DNA from: JBBDLF01 sp040879025
GTDB lineage: Bacteria; Pseudomonadota; Gammaproteobacteria; Pseudomonadales; Pseudohongiellaceae
Assembly: GCA_040879025.1 (NCBI GenBank)
Contig: JBBDLF010000033.1
Coordinates: 124,001 to 188,000, forward strand
Direction of reading: 5' to 3'
DNA: 64,000 nucleotides
Part shown: piece by piece, positions 8,165-15,875 of the stretch
Layout of the letters: each line of letters begins with the position of its first letter
How positions within the stretch are numbered: the stretch's first letter is position 1
The notes under the pieces: generated by a model
Database searches by the model: none
What the model saw: the letters and a program-made list of their open reading frames with translations, nothing else
Told to the model about the DNA's origin: nothing
Made by a program: the position numbers and the translations under genes

Positions 8165-9181
8165 TTACTCGTCGGCAATCCGGACCAGCTGTTTGCCAAA
8201 GTTCCTTCCTTTCAACAGACCACGAAACAGTTGCGGTGCATTTTCGAGTTTTTCCCCAACCGATTCCCGGTATTTGATCTTGCCTTCACTCACCCAGTTA
8301 CCCAACTGCCTGGTCGCCTCCATCCAGCGGTCGCGCCACTCGGTGACAACAAAAAACCGGTGTTCCGGCACGTGTTTCAGCCGTTCCACTATCTGGAACG
8401 GCGTTTCGGCCTTGCCGATATCTTCCGCGTTATATTGAGAGATGTAACCGCAAATGGGCACCCTGGCGCCCTGATTTAGCAGCGGGGCTACCGCTCGGGT
8501 TACCTCGCCGCCCACATTTTCAAAATAAATGTCGATACCGTCCGGACATGCCCGGGCCAGTTCCTCCGCCAACCGACCGGCCTTGTAGTCGATACAGTCG
8601 TCAAATTTCAGTTCTTCGCGTACATAACGGCATTTCTCCGGGCCGCCGGCGATACCTGTTACCCGCAGACCTTTAAGTTTCGCCAGTTGTCCCACAACCG
8701 AGCCGACGGCGCCGGAAGCCGCGGCTACAACCAGCGTCTCTCCGGACTTTGGTTTGCCAACTTCGAGCAGACCGAAATAGGCTGTGCGACCCGGCATCCC
8801 CACGACGCCGAGATGCGCCGACAATGTGCCATTGTTCAGGTCCACCGGCATGACCCGCTCGTCATCGGCATTGGCCAGGATACAGGTCTGCCAGCCCATA
8901 TGGGCGGTCACGTAGTCGCCGACACGGTAGCGGGCGCTTTTGGAGGCGATGACCACTCCCGCTGACTCGCCAATCATGATTTCACCCACCTCCAGCGGTT
9001 TGGCATACGACTTCACGTCACGCATGCGCCCCCGCATGTAAGGGTCGAGAGACAGCCACAGCACCTTGATCAGTATTTCGCCCTCACCCGGATCTGGAAT
9101 ATCCGTTTCCTCAAAACGGAAACAACTGTCGTCGGGCTCACCCACCGGTCTCTTAGCCATAACTACACGAGTATTTTTCAT
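8165..9181 (-). CDS. NADP-dependent medium-chain enone reductase (CurA/leukotriene B4 dehydrogenase-like)
   Basis: A 338-residue medium-chain dehydrogenase/reductase without the zinc ligands of alcohol dehydrogenases. It matches the family that reduces alpha,beta-unsaturated ketones or aldehydes with NADPH: LSLDPYMRGRMRD near residue 50, VVAAASGAVGSVVGQLAKLKG (nucleotide site) near 145, DIYFENVGGEV near 220, and the tail LFRGLLKGRNFGKQLVRI. The ATG at 9181 has GGTGAG upstream. It is the first gene of the four-gene set with two SDRs and an acyl-CoA dehydrogenase, consistent with oxidation or reduction of an unusual acyl chain or an isoprenoid-like ketone. Confidence 0.88.
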   Translation of the reverse strand: MKNTRVVMAKRPVGEPDDSCFRFEETDIPDPGEGEILIKVLWLSLDPYMRGRMRDVKSYAKPLEVGEIMIGESAGVVIASKSARYRVGDYVTAHMGWQTCILANADDERVMPVDLNNGTLSAHLGVVGMPGRTAYFGLLEVGKPKSGETLVVAAASGAVGSVVGQLAKLKGLRVTGIAGGPEKCRYVREELKFDDCIDYKAGRLAEELARACPDGIDIYFENVGGEVTRAVAPLLNQGARVPICGYISQYNAEDIGKAETPFQIVERLKHVPEHRFFVVTEWRDRWMEATRQLGNWVSEGKIKYRESVGEKLENAPQLFRGLLKGRNFGKQLVRIADE

Positions 9182-9289
9182 CAGTCTCACCAGTTCCAAA
9201 ACGCTGTCTCATGAATTCGCATACTATCTTAAACAAGGACGTGGCAACAACCGGTCGTTTTCGCCCGAACACCATTCATCGTCCGTGCT

Positions 9290-9481
9290 TTAGCGATTGG
9301 CACGGCTGCGCAGGTACTCCTGGTCAATGTTGATATCGAAATACGGATTCTCCAGATCGAAAACCCGTGCTTCGCGGCCGGTCAATGTACCTTCAATTAC
9401 AATCACACCAACATAGGCCAGGATTACTGTCAGTAACAGGGTATACCGGTTTCTCAGAACGAGTCGTTTCAGCGTTTCCAT
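9290..9481 (-). CDS. Small single-span membrane protein, 63 aa
   Basis: A short gene with a clear ribosome site (GGAG) before the ATG at 9481. The protein has a basic N-terminus (METLKRLVLRNRY), one hydrophobic helix (about residues 13-31) and a charged tail ending in DINIDQEYLRSRANR, so it should sit in the inner membrane with the tail outside. It lies 45 bp downstream of the ABC-2 permease on the same strand and is probably part of that operon. I do not recognise a family; an accessory subunit or a stress-linked small protein are both possible. Confidence 0.6.
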   Translation of the reverse strand: METLKRLVLRNRYTLLLTVILAYVGVIVIEGTLTGREARVFDLENPYFDINIDQEYLRSRANR

Positions 9482-9526
9482 TTCAGAACTCCTGTATCGA
9501 TACATTGATGCGTGCAGGATACCTTT

Positions 9527-10378
9527 TCAATCTATGAATCGGCGCATATAGGTGGCGCCCGCGATCAAAAGGCTACCGAGAGCGATACCGATCATCATGT
9601 CGTAGTTAAATACTTTTGCCGGTATTTCCTGGAATTCAAACAATATGTACTGGTTAAAATTGGAGCGGCTCTGTACCCAGTTACCCAGATATTGCGTGGA
9701 AAAGATCATGTCTTCAAGAAAACCGATCAGCACTGCGGCGCCAATGGCCCACAACAGGGGAACGCTGCGAGCAAAGGCGGAAAAAAGCAGGAACCAGCCG
9801 ATGGTGGGTAAAAGCCACAGGGACGACATGACTGCGGACAGGTAAATCAGCATCAGTGTCACCAGGGAGGCGGCAACGGCGCGCCAGTAACTGACATACT
9901 CCAGATCCCATGCCACGCCAAAAACGGCGATGAGCATCGCCGCCAGACAGAACAGGATGAACAAGACGAACACAGTCGCCAGGGGAGCGACAGCACAGAC
10001 TGTGACCACCTTCGACATGACAGTGGTGCAATTGGAAACCGGCATCGACTGCCAGAAAAAAATGCTTGAGTCCTTCCTGTCCTGGTAAAGCGTACTTAGC
10101 AGATAAATGATACAACAAACATACAACAGGATGATGAAGGGTAATCCTGCCCAGAACAGAAATGGAGCGAGCTGTAATACCGGCAGTCCCTCAAAAGCCA
10201 GGTCCGCCTGCCTCAAAGCATCAGCCAGAAACCCGGCGCCCGGTTGTAATGCAATCCACAGTATTGCAACGAGGATAAGCAGAGCCAGTACCAACGGCGC
10301 ACCGACAAAAAGAAGGCGATGCTCCCACATCTCACGCTTGAGCAGCGTATAGAAAACGTTAATCTGGAACGAATTCAT
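9527..10378 (-). CDS. ABC-2-type transporter permease
   Basis: A 283-residue membrane protein with about six hydrophobic helices and an N-terminal cytoplasmic stretch (FYTLLKREMWEHR) typical of ABC-2 permeases, which pair with a single ATPase for export. A characteristic coupling segment, 'LYQDRKDSSIFFWQSMPVSN', appears near residue 100; the same pattern occurs in YtrC/bacitracin-type exporters, where the ATPase and permease genes lie side by side. Its start overlaps the end of the ATPase gene by 20 bp, which points to translational coupling. Substrate unknown. Confidence 0.85.
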   Translation of the reverse strand: MNSFQINVFYTLLKREMWEHRLLFVGAPLVLALLILVAILWIALQPGAGFLADALRQADLAFEGLPVLQLAPFLFWAGLPFIILLYVCCIIYLLSTLYQDRKDSSIFFWQSMPVSNCTTVMSKVVTVCAVAPLATVFVLFILFCLAAMLIAVFGVAWDLEYVSYWRAVAASLVTLMLIYLSAVMSSLWLLPTIGWFLLFSAFARSVPLLWAIGAAVLIGFLEDMIFSTQYLGNWVQSRSNFNQYILFEFQEIPAKVFNYDMMIGIALGSLLIAGATYMRRFID

Positions 10379-11234
10379 CGCGGTCCTCCTGCTTCATTTT
10401 CGCGACAAAAATATCTGATACGCTGGGCGTATAAAGCTCACCTAACCGTTGCAGTACATCGCGCGGCTGGTTTTCGAACAGGTAGGAATTGATTCCAAAG
10501 GATTTCCGGACGTAGACAGGTTTCAACTCCTGTGCCTGCTCTTCCGCACCCGGTTTAATACGGACCCCGACGAAACGTTCTACAACATCTGACATATGGG
10601 CATCGAGTACAATCTTACCGCGGTCTATGAATATCAGCTGTGTCAGCAAGGCTTCAATCTCCTCTACCTGGTGCGTACTGATTATCACCGTGCGGTCACC
10701 GTCACAGTAGTCCGAAAGCAATCTCTCGTAAAACTCCTTGCGATAGACAATATCCAGACCCAGTGTCGGTTCGTCCAGAACCAATAGCTTGACATCAATG
10801 GCCATAACCAGTGCCAGATGCAGTTTGGTTACCGTGCCCTTGGAGAGTTCCTTGACCTTTCGGTTCGTTCCAATATCTGCCGCCGCCAGCGTCTGCCTGG
10901 CTTTGGCGTGATCAAATCGGGGGTGCACGGCGCCGACGTACTCCACAGCCTCAGACACTTTTAACCACTTTGGCAGGATTCCCACATCAGCGATAAAACA
11001 CACATCCTCCATCAATTTGTGCCGTGCAGAGCGTGGGTCACGGCCCGCCACGGATAAATCACCATCGAAATCGCACAGTCCCAGCAATGCTTTCAGCGTG
11101 GTGGTCTTGCCCGCGCCATTTGGTCCAATCAGCCCGGTGATGGCGCCGCGCTCAATTGACAGATCAAGCCCGTCGAGCGCTTTGAATCGGCCATAATGCT
11201 TGGTTAATGATCTGGCCCTAACGATTGTCGTCAT
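10359..11234 (-). CDS. ABC-2-type transporter ATP-binding protein
   Basis: A 291-residue ATPase with Walker A GLIGPNGAGKTT at about residues 35-46, a degenerate signature region LSKGTVTKLHLAL, and Walker B LLVLDEPTLGLD, followed by the H-loop ISTHQ. The C-terminal 70 residues form the extension usual in exporters of the CcmA/YtrB group. It is the first gene of the exporter operon, followed by the permease with a 20-bp overlap and a 63-residue membrane protein. No GntR-type regulator, often found with YtrBC-like systems, is adjacent. Confidence 0.9.
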   Translation of the reverse strand: MTTIVRARSLTKHYGRFKALDGLDLSIERGAITGLIGPNGAGKTTTLKALLGLCDFDGDLSVAGRDPRSARHKLMEDVCFIADVGILPKWLKVSEAVEYVGAVHPRFDHAKARQTLAAADIGTNRKVKELSKGTVTKLHLALVMAIDVKLLVLDEPTLGLDIVYRKEFYERLLSDYCDGDRTVIISTHQVEEIEALLTQLIFIDRGKIVLDAHMSDVVERFVGVRIKPGAEEQAQELKPVYVRKSFGINSYLFENQPRDVLQRLGELYTPSVSDIFVAKMKQEDRDEFVPD

Positions 11235-11273
11235 CGGTTTTTTCCACCCTGGTTGTTTCCGGCCGGACAGGGG

Positions 11274-12482
11274 CTAGCAGCGGCGCTTTTCCAGCACAAC
11301 GCCCTGGCTGATCAGCGCGGTGATATCTTCATTGCTGAAGCCGGACTGTTGCAAAATTTCCCGGGTATGCTCTCCGTACTTCGGCGGAGTGCTCCTTATC
11401 GCTCCAGGGGTGCGCGACATCTTGATCGGTGTGCCGGTCATTTTGTACCAGCCTTGCTCAACACTCATGCCGCGGTGCCGGGTATGAGGGTGATCGACCA
11501 CCTGTGCCGTATCGAATATCGGCCCGGCCGGCAATCCTGCCGCCAGCAGCTGCCGACACAATTCATCGCCATCGAGTTTGACGAGCACCGATTCCAGTTC
11601 CTGCTTCAGGGCATCCCGATTATTCACCCTGTCACTATTGTCAGTAAAACGGGGGTCTGCAATCAGTGCTTCACGCTTGAGGGACCGGCACAATTTTGCA
11701 AATGCGCCGTTATTGCCCGCGCCAATAAAAATGTCGACAGTCGCGGTTCGGAAGGTGTCATACGGACTGATATTGGGGTGGGCATTTCCCGTGGCCCGGG
11801 GCACCTCGCCGGAAAAATTATAGTTGACGATGTGCGGGTGCATCAATGAAACCGCGCAGTCATACAGCGTCATATCAAGATACTGTCCCTGGCCTGAATT
11901 TTCCCGCTCGAGCATCGCCATCAGAATCGCAATGGCGCTGTATAGCCCGGTCCCCATATCCACCATGGCGAGGCCCAGTCGGGTGGGTTTACTTCCGGTT
12001 TCACCGTTGACGCTAAACCAGCCCGCCATGGCCTGGACGATGGCATCGTAGCCCGGGAATCCTCCGAGAGGACCATCCGCGCCAAAGCCGCTTACCCGGC
12101 AATGGATCAGGCGCGGGAAGCGATGCTGTAATATCTCTGTATAACCCAGACCCCATTTTTCCATTGTGCCTGGCTTGTGGTTTTCCAGCAGCACATCAGC
12201 GTCGTTGAGCAAGCTGAGCAAAACCTCCCGGCCCGCGTCAGTTGTCAGGTCCAGTCCCAGGGAGCGCTTGTTGCGGTTCACTCCGATAAAATAGGCGGCG
12301 TCGCCTTCGTGGAACGGGGGCCCCCAGTCGCGGGTTTCATCACCCTTGGGTGGCTCGATCTTGATCACCTCAGCGCCGTGATCGGCCAGGATCTGACTAC
12401 AGTAAGGGCCTCCCAGCACGCGGGACAGATCGATGATTTTCCTACCCGCCAACGAGCCGAAATACGGTTTGTTGTCCGCCAT
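11274..12482 (-). CDS. CaiB/BaiF family (class III) CoA-transferase
   Basis: A 402-residue enzyme that moves CoA between carboxylic acids through an aspartyl-CoA thioester. The family core is clear: IIDLSRVLGGPYCSQILADHGAEVIKIEPP at the N-terminus, LLENHKPGTMEKWGLG near residue 105, and GLAMVDMGTGLYS, whose Asp is the expected nucleophile. The ATG at 12482 has AGGTGG upstream. It is separated from rpoS upstream by a terminator and from the ABC ATPase downstream by 39 bp. The acids used cannot be inferred; the nearby acyl-CoA dehydrogenase operon offers a plausible metabolic link. Confidence 0.9.
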   Translation of the reverse strand: MADNKPYFGSLAGRKIIDLSRVLGGPYCSQILADHGAEVIKIEPPKGDETRDWGPPFHEGDAAYFIGVNRNKRSLGLDLTTDAGREVLLSLLNDADVLLENHKPGTMEKWGLGYTEILQHRFPRLIHCRVSGFGADGPLGGFPGYDAIVQAMAGWFSVNGETGSKPTRLGLAMVDMGTGLYSAIAILMAMLERENSGQGQYLDMTLYDCAVSLMHPHIVNYNFSGEVPRATGNAHPNISPYDTFRTATVDIFIGAGNNGAFAKLCRSLKREALIADPRFTDNSDRVNNRDALKQELESVLVKLDGDELCRQLLAAGLPAGPIFDTAQVVDHPHTRHRGMSVEQGWYKMTGTPIKMSRTPGAIRSTPPKYGEHTREILQQSGFSNEDITALISQGVVLEKRRC

Positions 12483-12494
12483 GAACCACCTGAT

Positions 12495-12523
12495 AAATAA
12501 AAATGCGCCCGATCAGGGCGCAT
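12495..12523 (-). terminator. Rho-independent terminator after rpoS
   Basis: A perfect 8-bp stem (ATGCGCCC at 12503-12510, GGGCGCAT at 12516-12523) with a 5-base loop. Read on the minus strand it is followed by TTTTATTT. It lies about 105 bp after the rpoS stop and immediately before the CoA-transferase, so it should end rpoS transcription. Confidence 0.8.
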
Positions 12524-12629
12524 CCGATTGATTGATGAAGGAAGCATAATTCACCAACCAGCAGCAAGCAAGCAGGGCCCGGCCTACACCACCGTCTCAC
12601 CCGGTTCCAGCCGGGGGATCGACCACCAC

Positions 12630-13667
12630 CTAAGGATCGAATGCTGCCAACACATCGCTGGCGACACCCTGCTGGCCCAGCAAACGGCGAAGCTGTTTCA
12701 ACGCCTCCATCTGAATCTGGCGAACCCGTTCACGAGTGAGGCCGATTTCGCGTCCGACGTTTTCCAGCGTATCGCTGTCGTAGCCATTCAGTCCGTAACG
12801 GCGCATGATCACCTCACGGTGCTTTTCAGGCAGCTTGCCCAACAGCGACTGCATATGCTGCTGCAGCTGTTTGCCGCGAAAGGTGTCCAGCGGCCCGGGC
12901 GAATGTTCATCCTCCAGTGCGTCTTCCATGGGGCTGTCGCCGGACAGAACCGTGATGCTCGTTGTCGTCGCCCTGTCATTGAGTTCCAACAAGTGCTTGA
13001 CCTGTTCCACAGGCTTTTGGGCACGGGCTGCAACCTGCGCCGAATCAGGATCTGCCGCCATGGTGCCGGAAAGTTCCCGCTGGGCTTTCAGGCAGGCATT
13101 GAGGTCTTTAACTATATGAACGGGCAGCCGCACCGTGCGCGTCTGATTCATCAGTGCCCGCTCTATGCCCTGCCTTATCCACCAGGTGGCATAGGTTGAA
13201 AATCGAAAGCCCTTCTCCGGGTCAAATTTTTCCACCGCGTGAATCAGCCCCAGGTTGCCTTCCTCAATCAGGTCGAGAAAAGACAGCCCCCTGTTGCAGT
13301 AACGCCGCGCGATTTTCACCACCAGGCGAAGATTGCTTTCTATCATGCGGTTGCGACTGACCAGATCGCCCTGGCGCGCACGGCGTGCGTAATACACTTC
13401 TCCTTCCGCGGTAAGCAGAGGGGTGCAGCCAATCTCTCTCAGGTAGATGGTCGTGGCATCGGCGCTGTTCTCCACTATTGAAGAACACGGCAGAGACCGT
13501 TCCAGTGCGGTTCGGGGTTTTCCCTCGGCGTAACAGCCTAGTCCGACGTCGTGAATTTCCGAATAGTCGCGACGGCCTTTGTGGTAGGCTTTCGCTGATC
13601 CTTTCGCGACTTCGGAAGACTGCGGTGACTGATAATTTCGGTGAACTGCGCTGTATTTTTCGGGCAC
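12630..13667 (-). CDS. rpoS: RNA polymerase sigma factor RpoS (stationary phase/general stress)
   Basis: A 345-residue group 2 sigma-70 factor. After a non-conserved N-terminus come region 1.2 (DATTIYLREIGCTPLLTAEGEVYYARRA), region 2 with the RNA-polymerase contact and -10 recognition helices (IESNLRLVVKIARRYCNRGLSFLDLIEEGNLGL, then RFSTYATWWIRQGIERALMNQTRTVRLPVHIVK), region 3, and region 4 with the helix-turn-helix TLENVGREIGLTRERVRQIQ. The match to RpoS is closer than to RpoD because of the short 1.1 region and the LTAEGEVYYARRA segment. The start is a GTG at 13667 with AGGTAGG upstream. The usual nlpD neighbour is absent; ubiC lies upstream across a 358-bp gap that may serve as its leader. 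A terminator follows downstream. Confidence 0.93.
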   Translation of the reverse strand: MPEKYSAVHRNYQSPQSSEVAKGSAKAYHKGRRDYSEIHDVGLGCYAEGKPRTALERSLPCSSIVENSADATTIYLREIGCTPLLTAEGEVYYARRARQGDLVSRNRMIESNLRLVVKIARRYCNRGLSFLDLIEEGNLGLIHAVEKFDPEKGFRFSTYATWWIRQGIERALMNQTRTVRLPVHIVKDLNACLKAQRELSGTMAADPDSAQVAARAQKPVEQVKHLLELNDRATTTSITVLSGDSPMEDALEDEHSPGPLDTFRGKQLQQHMQSLLGKLPEKHREVIMRRYGLNGYDSDTLENVGREIGLTRERVRQIQMEALKQLRRLLGQQGVASDVLAAFDP

Positions 13668-14025
13668 GAGAACCTACCTTCCATGGTCAGGCGCAGACAG
13701 AAAACAGTTTTGGGAGCCCACCAGCGGCCAGCCCGGGGATAGACCGCCCTGGCCCGACTGTAGATTGAAACGAAAGGTTTATCAGAAAGTATTGGATTGC
13801 GATGTGTTGGTCAAGCGATTCGCATCCTTGCTTCTCACTCTCTCTTTCTTACGTTCCTGCGACCTTGCGATCTTGCGTGAACGTTCACGACGTCATTTTG
13901 ATACTGTGGCTCCAGCCTCTTTCCGTGATCTGCGGTTTCTTGTTTTACCGCTCTGGTTTCAGGAACCCCACGATGATATCGCGGCGCTCCCTTGTTGAAA
14001 AGTATAGACGAATCCCGAGGATATT
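13668..14025. other. Long intergenic region upstream of rpoS
   Basis: A 358-bp stretch without a convincing gene between rpoS (leftward) and the end of ubiC. On the minus strand TTGACC at 13814-13809 resembles a -35 box, but no good -10 is spaced from it. The region contains a perfect 14-bp palindrome (listed separately) and a pyrimidine-rich plus-strand run (cttctcactctctctttctt). Given the long untranslated leaders of rpoS genes in other Gammaproteobacteria, a regulated leader here is plausible but unproven. Confidence 0.4.
13876..13889. promoter_or_regulatory. 14-bp perfect palindrome, possible operator
   Basis: The sequence CGTGAACGTTCACG reads the same on both strands and lies about 210 bp upstream of the rpoS start. 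Perfect palindromes of this size are typical of dimeric regulator sites; the TGAAC-GTTCA core recalls LuxR- or LacI-type operators only loosely. No regulator gene is adjacent, so the binding protein is unknown. Confidence 0.35.
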
Positions 14026-14526
14026 CTAATCGCGGCTGAGCAATGACGGCAGAAAATATTCAGCTACCAGAATCGGCTTCCTGTAAAGATGAAACAGAGA
14101 ACGTCGGCCCCAGCCCTGGCGCAACCGCGCCACATCCAGACCGCTGCGGACCAGTTCCGGGTGTGCGAAAAGGAAGGCACCCAGCGGTTTGACGTTCAGG
14201 GATTTCAACTGCTTCAGGGGGGTCCGCAAACTGCGACAGGGTATCAGTGTGTGGGCGCTGACCCAAGGCTCGCCACAGCCCCACAAAACAACTTTCCGAG
14301 ACCACATCACCCGACCCAGGGCATCGTCTCCAATCACGGAAACCAGACTGGCGGCGAATACACGACGCCAACCCTCCTCGACAACCTCCACACGAAAGTC
14401 GCCGCGACTTTTTCTTACCAGGCGCTCTGTCAGGGATCCGTGATCATCTATCCAGCGCATCCACGCGGGCGGCAATCGCGGTATGACTTCCGGCAGGGGT
14501 CTCCACCGGTGTCTGGCATCATCCAT
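14026..14526 (-). CDS. ubiC: Chorismate-pyruvate lyase (ubiquinone synthesis)
   Basis: A 166-residue UbiC-type enzyme that splits chorismate into 4-hydroxybenzoate and pyruvate, the first step of ubiquinone synthesis, in the cytoplasm. Supporting motifs are DDHGSLTERLV, CGEPWVSAHTLIP, LGAFLFAHPELVRSGLDV, GWGRRSLF and KPILVAEYFLPSLL, whose Glu corresponds to the catalytic acid near the C-terminus of the E. coli enzyme. The ATG at 14526 gives the usual family length; the frame is open to a TTG at 14601 that directly abuts the stop of the OmpA-like gene, and neither start has a clear ribosome site. ubiA, the common partner, is not in the window. Confidence 0.85.
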   Translation of the reverse strand: MDDARHRWRPLPEVIPRLPPAWMRWIDDHGSLTERLVRKSRGDFRVEVVEEGWRRVFAASLVSVIGDDALGRVMWSRKVVLWGCGEPWVSAHTLIPCRSLRTPLKQLKSLNVKPLGAFLFAHPELVRSGLDVARLRQGWGRRSLFHLYRKPILVAEYFLPSLLSRD

Positions 14527-14601
14527 CGAAGGCACGGACAACCGCGCCTCGCCAGGCCTGGGCTGCGTGAAAAAAACTTCTGGTTTGGACTGCGTATCCA
14601 A

Positions 14602-15654
14602 TCAGCGGGGACGATAGTTTTGCAAGGTCTGCACGATGACGGTGATAACCCGCCGATTTGCGGCCCGACCCGCGGCCGTTTCATTGCTGGCGACAGGCTG
14701 CGTTTCACCGTAACCTGTCGCGGAAATGCGACTGGCCTGAATATCAAAGCGGTCGACCAGTACATCTCTCACGGCATTGACTCTGCGCTCTGACAGGCCC
14801 TGGTTATATTCCTCGGGTCCGGCGCTGTCGGTATGGCCTTCGAGTTCCACGACCACATCGGAATACTGATTCATGAAGTCGGCGACTTCCTCGATCTCAT
14901 CGTAAAATTGGGGCCTGACTTCAGCCTGATCGAATTCAAACAGAACATCCAGTTCCACCCGGGCCACCTCTTCCACAGGAATCGGACATCCGCGGTCATC
15001 GACCGCGTAATTGGTGGGTGTATCCGGACATTCATCCCTGTTGTCAGGCACGCCGTCACGATCCGCATCCGCTACAGGCGCAGGCGTTGGAGTCGGTGCC
15101 GGAGTGGACGCAGGTGTACTTGTCGTCGTCGTTTGCGCCCGTCCCTCTCCGAACCGGTAAACCAGGGAAAGATCAATGCCGAGATCGTTCTTTTCTCGAT
15201 CCAGAATGAAAAAGTTGCGTACCGCGGCTCGAAAATTCAAGTTGTCGCTCAGCCGGTATTTGAGGCCAGCGCCCAAATTCCAGGCGGTCTCGTCGTCACT
15301 TTCAAAATGGTTATGGCCCAGACCGGTGACTACGAAAGTATCGAACCGACCCACCCGGTAATCAAGATCAAACAACGCATCGAGGCGCCACTGCTTCAGC
15401 CTGTTGCGCGTAAACCGGCCTTTGGGGTCCATTGTGAAATAGTTGAGTTCCCCACTGAAGGTGTCCGTGAAGTCATAGCCCAGTCCCAGTGAAACACCCT
15501 CGTCATTGTCAAGATCCAGATTATTATGAAAATGCATCCACTGGATTCCGGGGGCGATGTAAACCTGGCCTTCCGCCGCCACGGCCGCTGCCGATATCAG
15601 CATCAGAACGGTTATTGCGACGATTTGAACCGCCCTGGTTGTGATTCTGATCAT
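14602..15654 (-). CDS. OmpA-family outer-membrane protein with thrombospondin type 3 repeat
   Basis: A 350-residue envelope protein. A signal peptide (to about residue 26, ending AAVAA) precedes an eight-strand beta-barrel domain (about residues 30-165), a Pro/Thr-rich hinge, one calcium-binding type 3 repeat (DADRDGVPDNRDECPDTP), and a C-terminal OmpA peptidoglycan-binding domain (about 225-345) with LFEFDQAEVRP, LEGHTDSAGPEEYNQGLSERR and AANRR. It should anchor the outer membrane to the cell wall in the manner of OprF/OmpA. The ATG at 15654 follows AAAGGGAGAG. ubiC follows directly, possibly on the same transcript. Confidence 0.92.
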   Translation of the reverse strand: MIRITTRAVQIVAITVLMLISAAAVAAEGQVYIAPGIQWMHFHNNLDLDNDEGVSLGLGYDFTDTFSGELNYFTMDPKGRFTRNRLKQWRLDALFDLDYRVGRFDTFVVTGLGHNHFESDDETAWNLGAGLKYRLSDNLNFRAAVRNFFILDREKNDLGIDLSLVYRFGEGRAQTTTTSTPASTPAPTPTPAPVADADRDGVPDNRDECPDTPTNYAVDDRGCPIPVEEVARVELDVLFEFDQAEVRPQFYDEIEEVADFMNQYSDVVVELEGHTDSAGPEEYNQGLSERRVNAVRDVLVDRFDIQASRISATGYGETQPVASNETAAGRAANRRVITVIVQTLQNYRPR

Positions 15655-15769
15655 TTAATCTCTCCCTTTAAATTCAGTCCTGTCCGGACCCTGTCCGAAT
15701 CCCAGTACGATGAGCCCGGGGTAGAGTTTCCCATGTTATCAACCGCTTTGCGCGGTTAATCAGGAAAAA

Positions 15770-15813
15770 TGTAAGAAAAGTGTAAGAAAAGTGTCGCGGA
15801 ACTGCAATACCGC
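15770..15813 (+). promoter_or_regulatory. Pho box with four phased half-sites (beta-helix protein gene)
   Basis: Four 11-bp units in tandem start at 15770 (TGTAAGAAAAG), 15781 (an identical copy), 15792 (TGTCGCGGAAC) and 15803 (TGCAATACCGC). PhoB binds direct repeats of TGTCA-like half-sites at exactly 11-bp spacing, so this is a strong candidate site. It ends 62 bp before the ATG at 15876 and points toward it. Confidence 0.7.
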
Positions 15814-15875
15814 CTCATTACCATGACCACTTCCTCATCTATCACGACTCTCAATCTGACTACCGGAGTGTGTTC

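Noticed and set aside
12528..13199. Plus-strand open frame of 223 codons over rpoS
   Set aside because: Antisense shadow of the conserved sigma-factor regions; no ribosome site or family match.
13765..13998. Possible 77-residue gene in the rpoS upstream region
   Set aside because: No ribosome site, poor codon pattern and no conserved feature; a second frame of similar length overlaps it.
15741..15757. Hairpin AACCGC/GCGGTT upstream of the OmpA-like gene
   Set aside because: Six-base arms without a T run on either strand, inside a divergent promoter region; not enough for a terminator or operator call.
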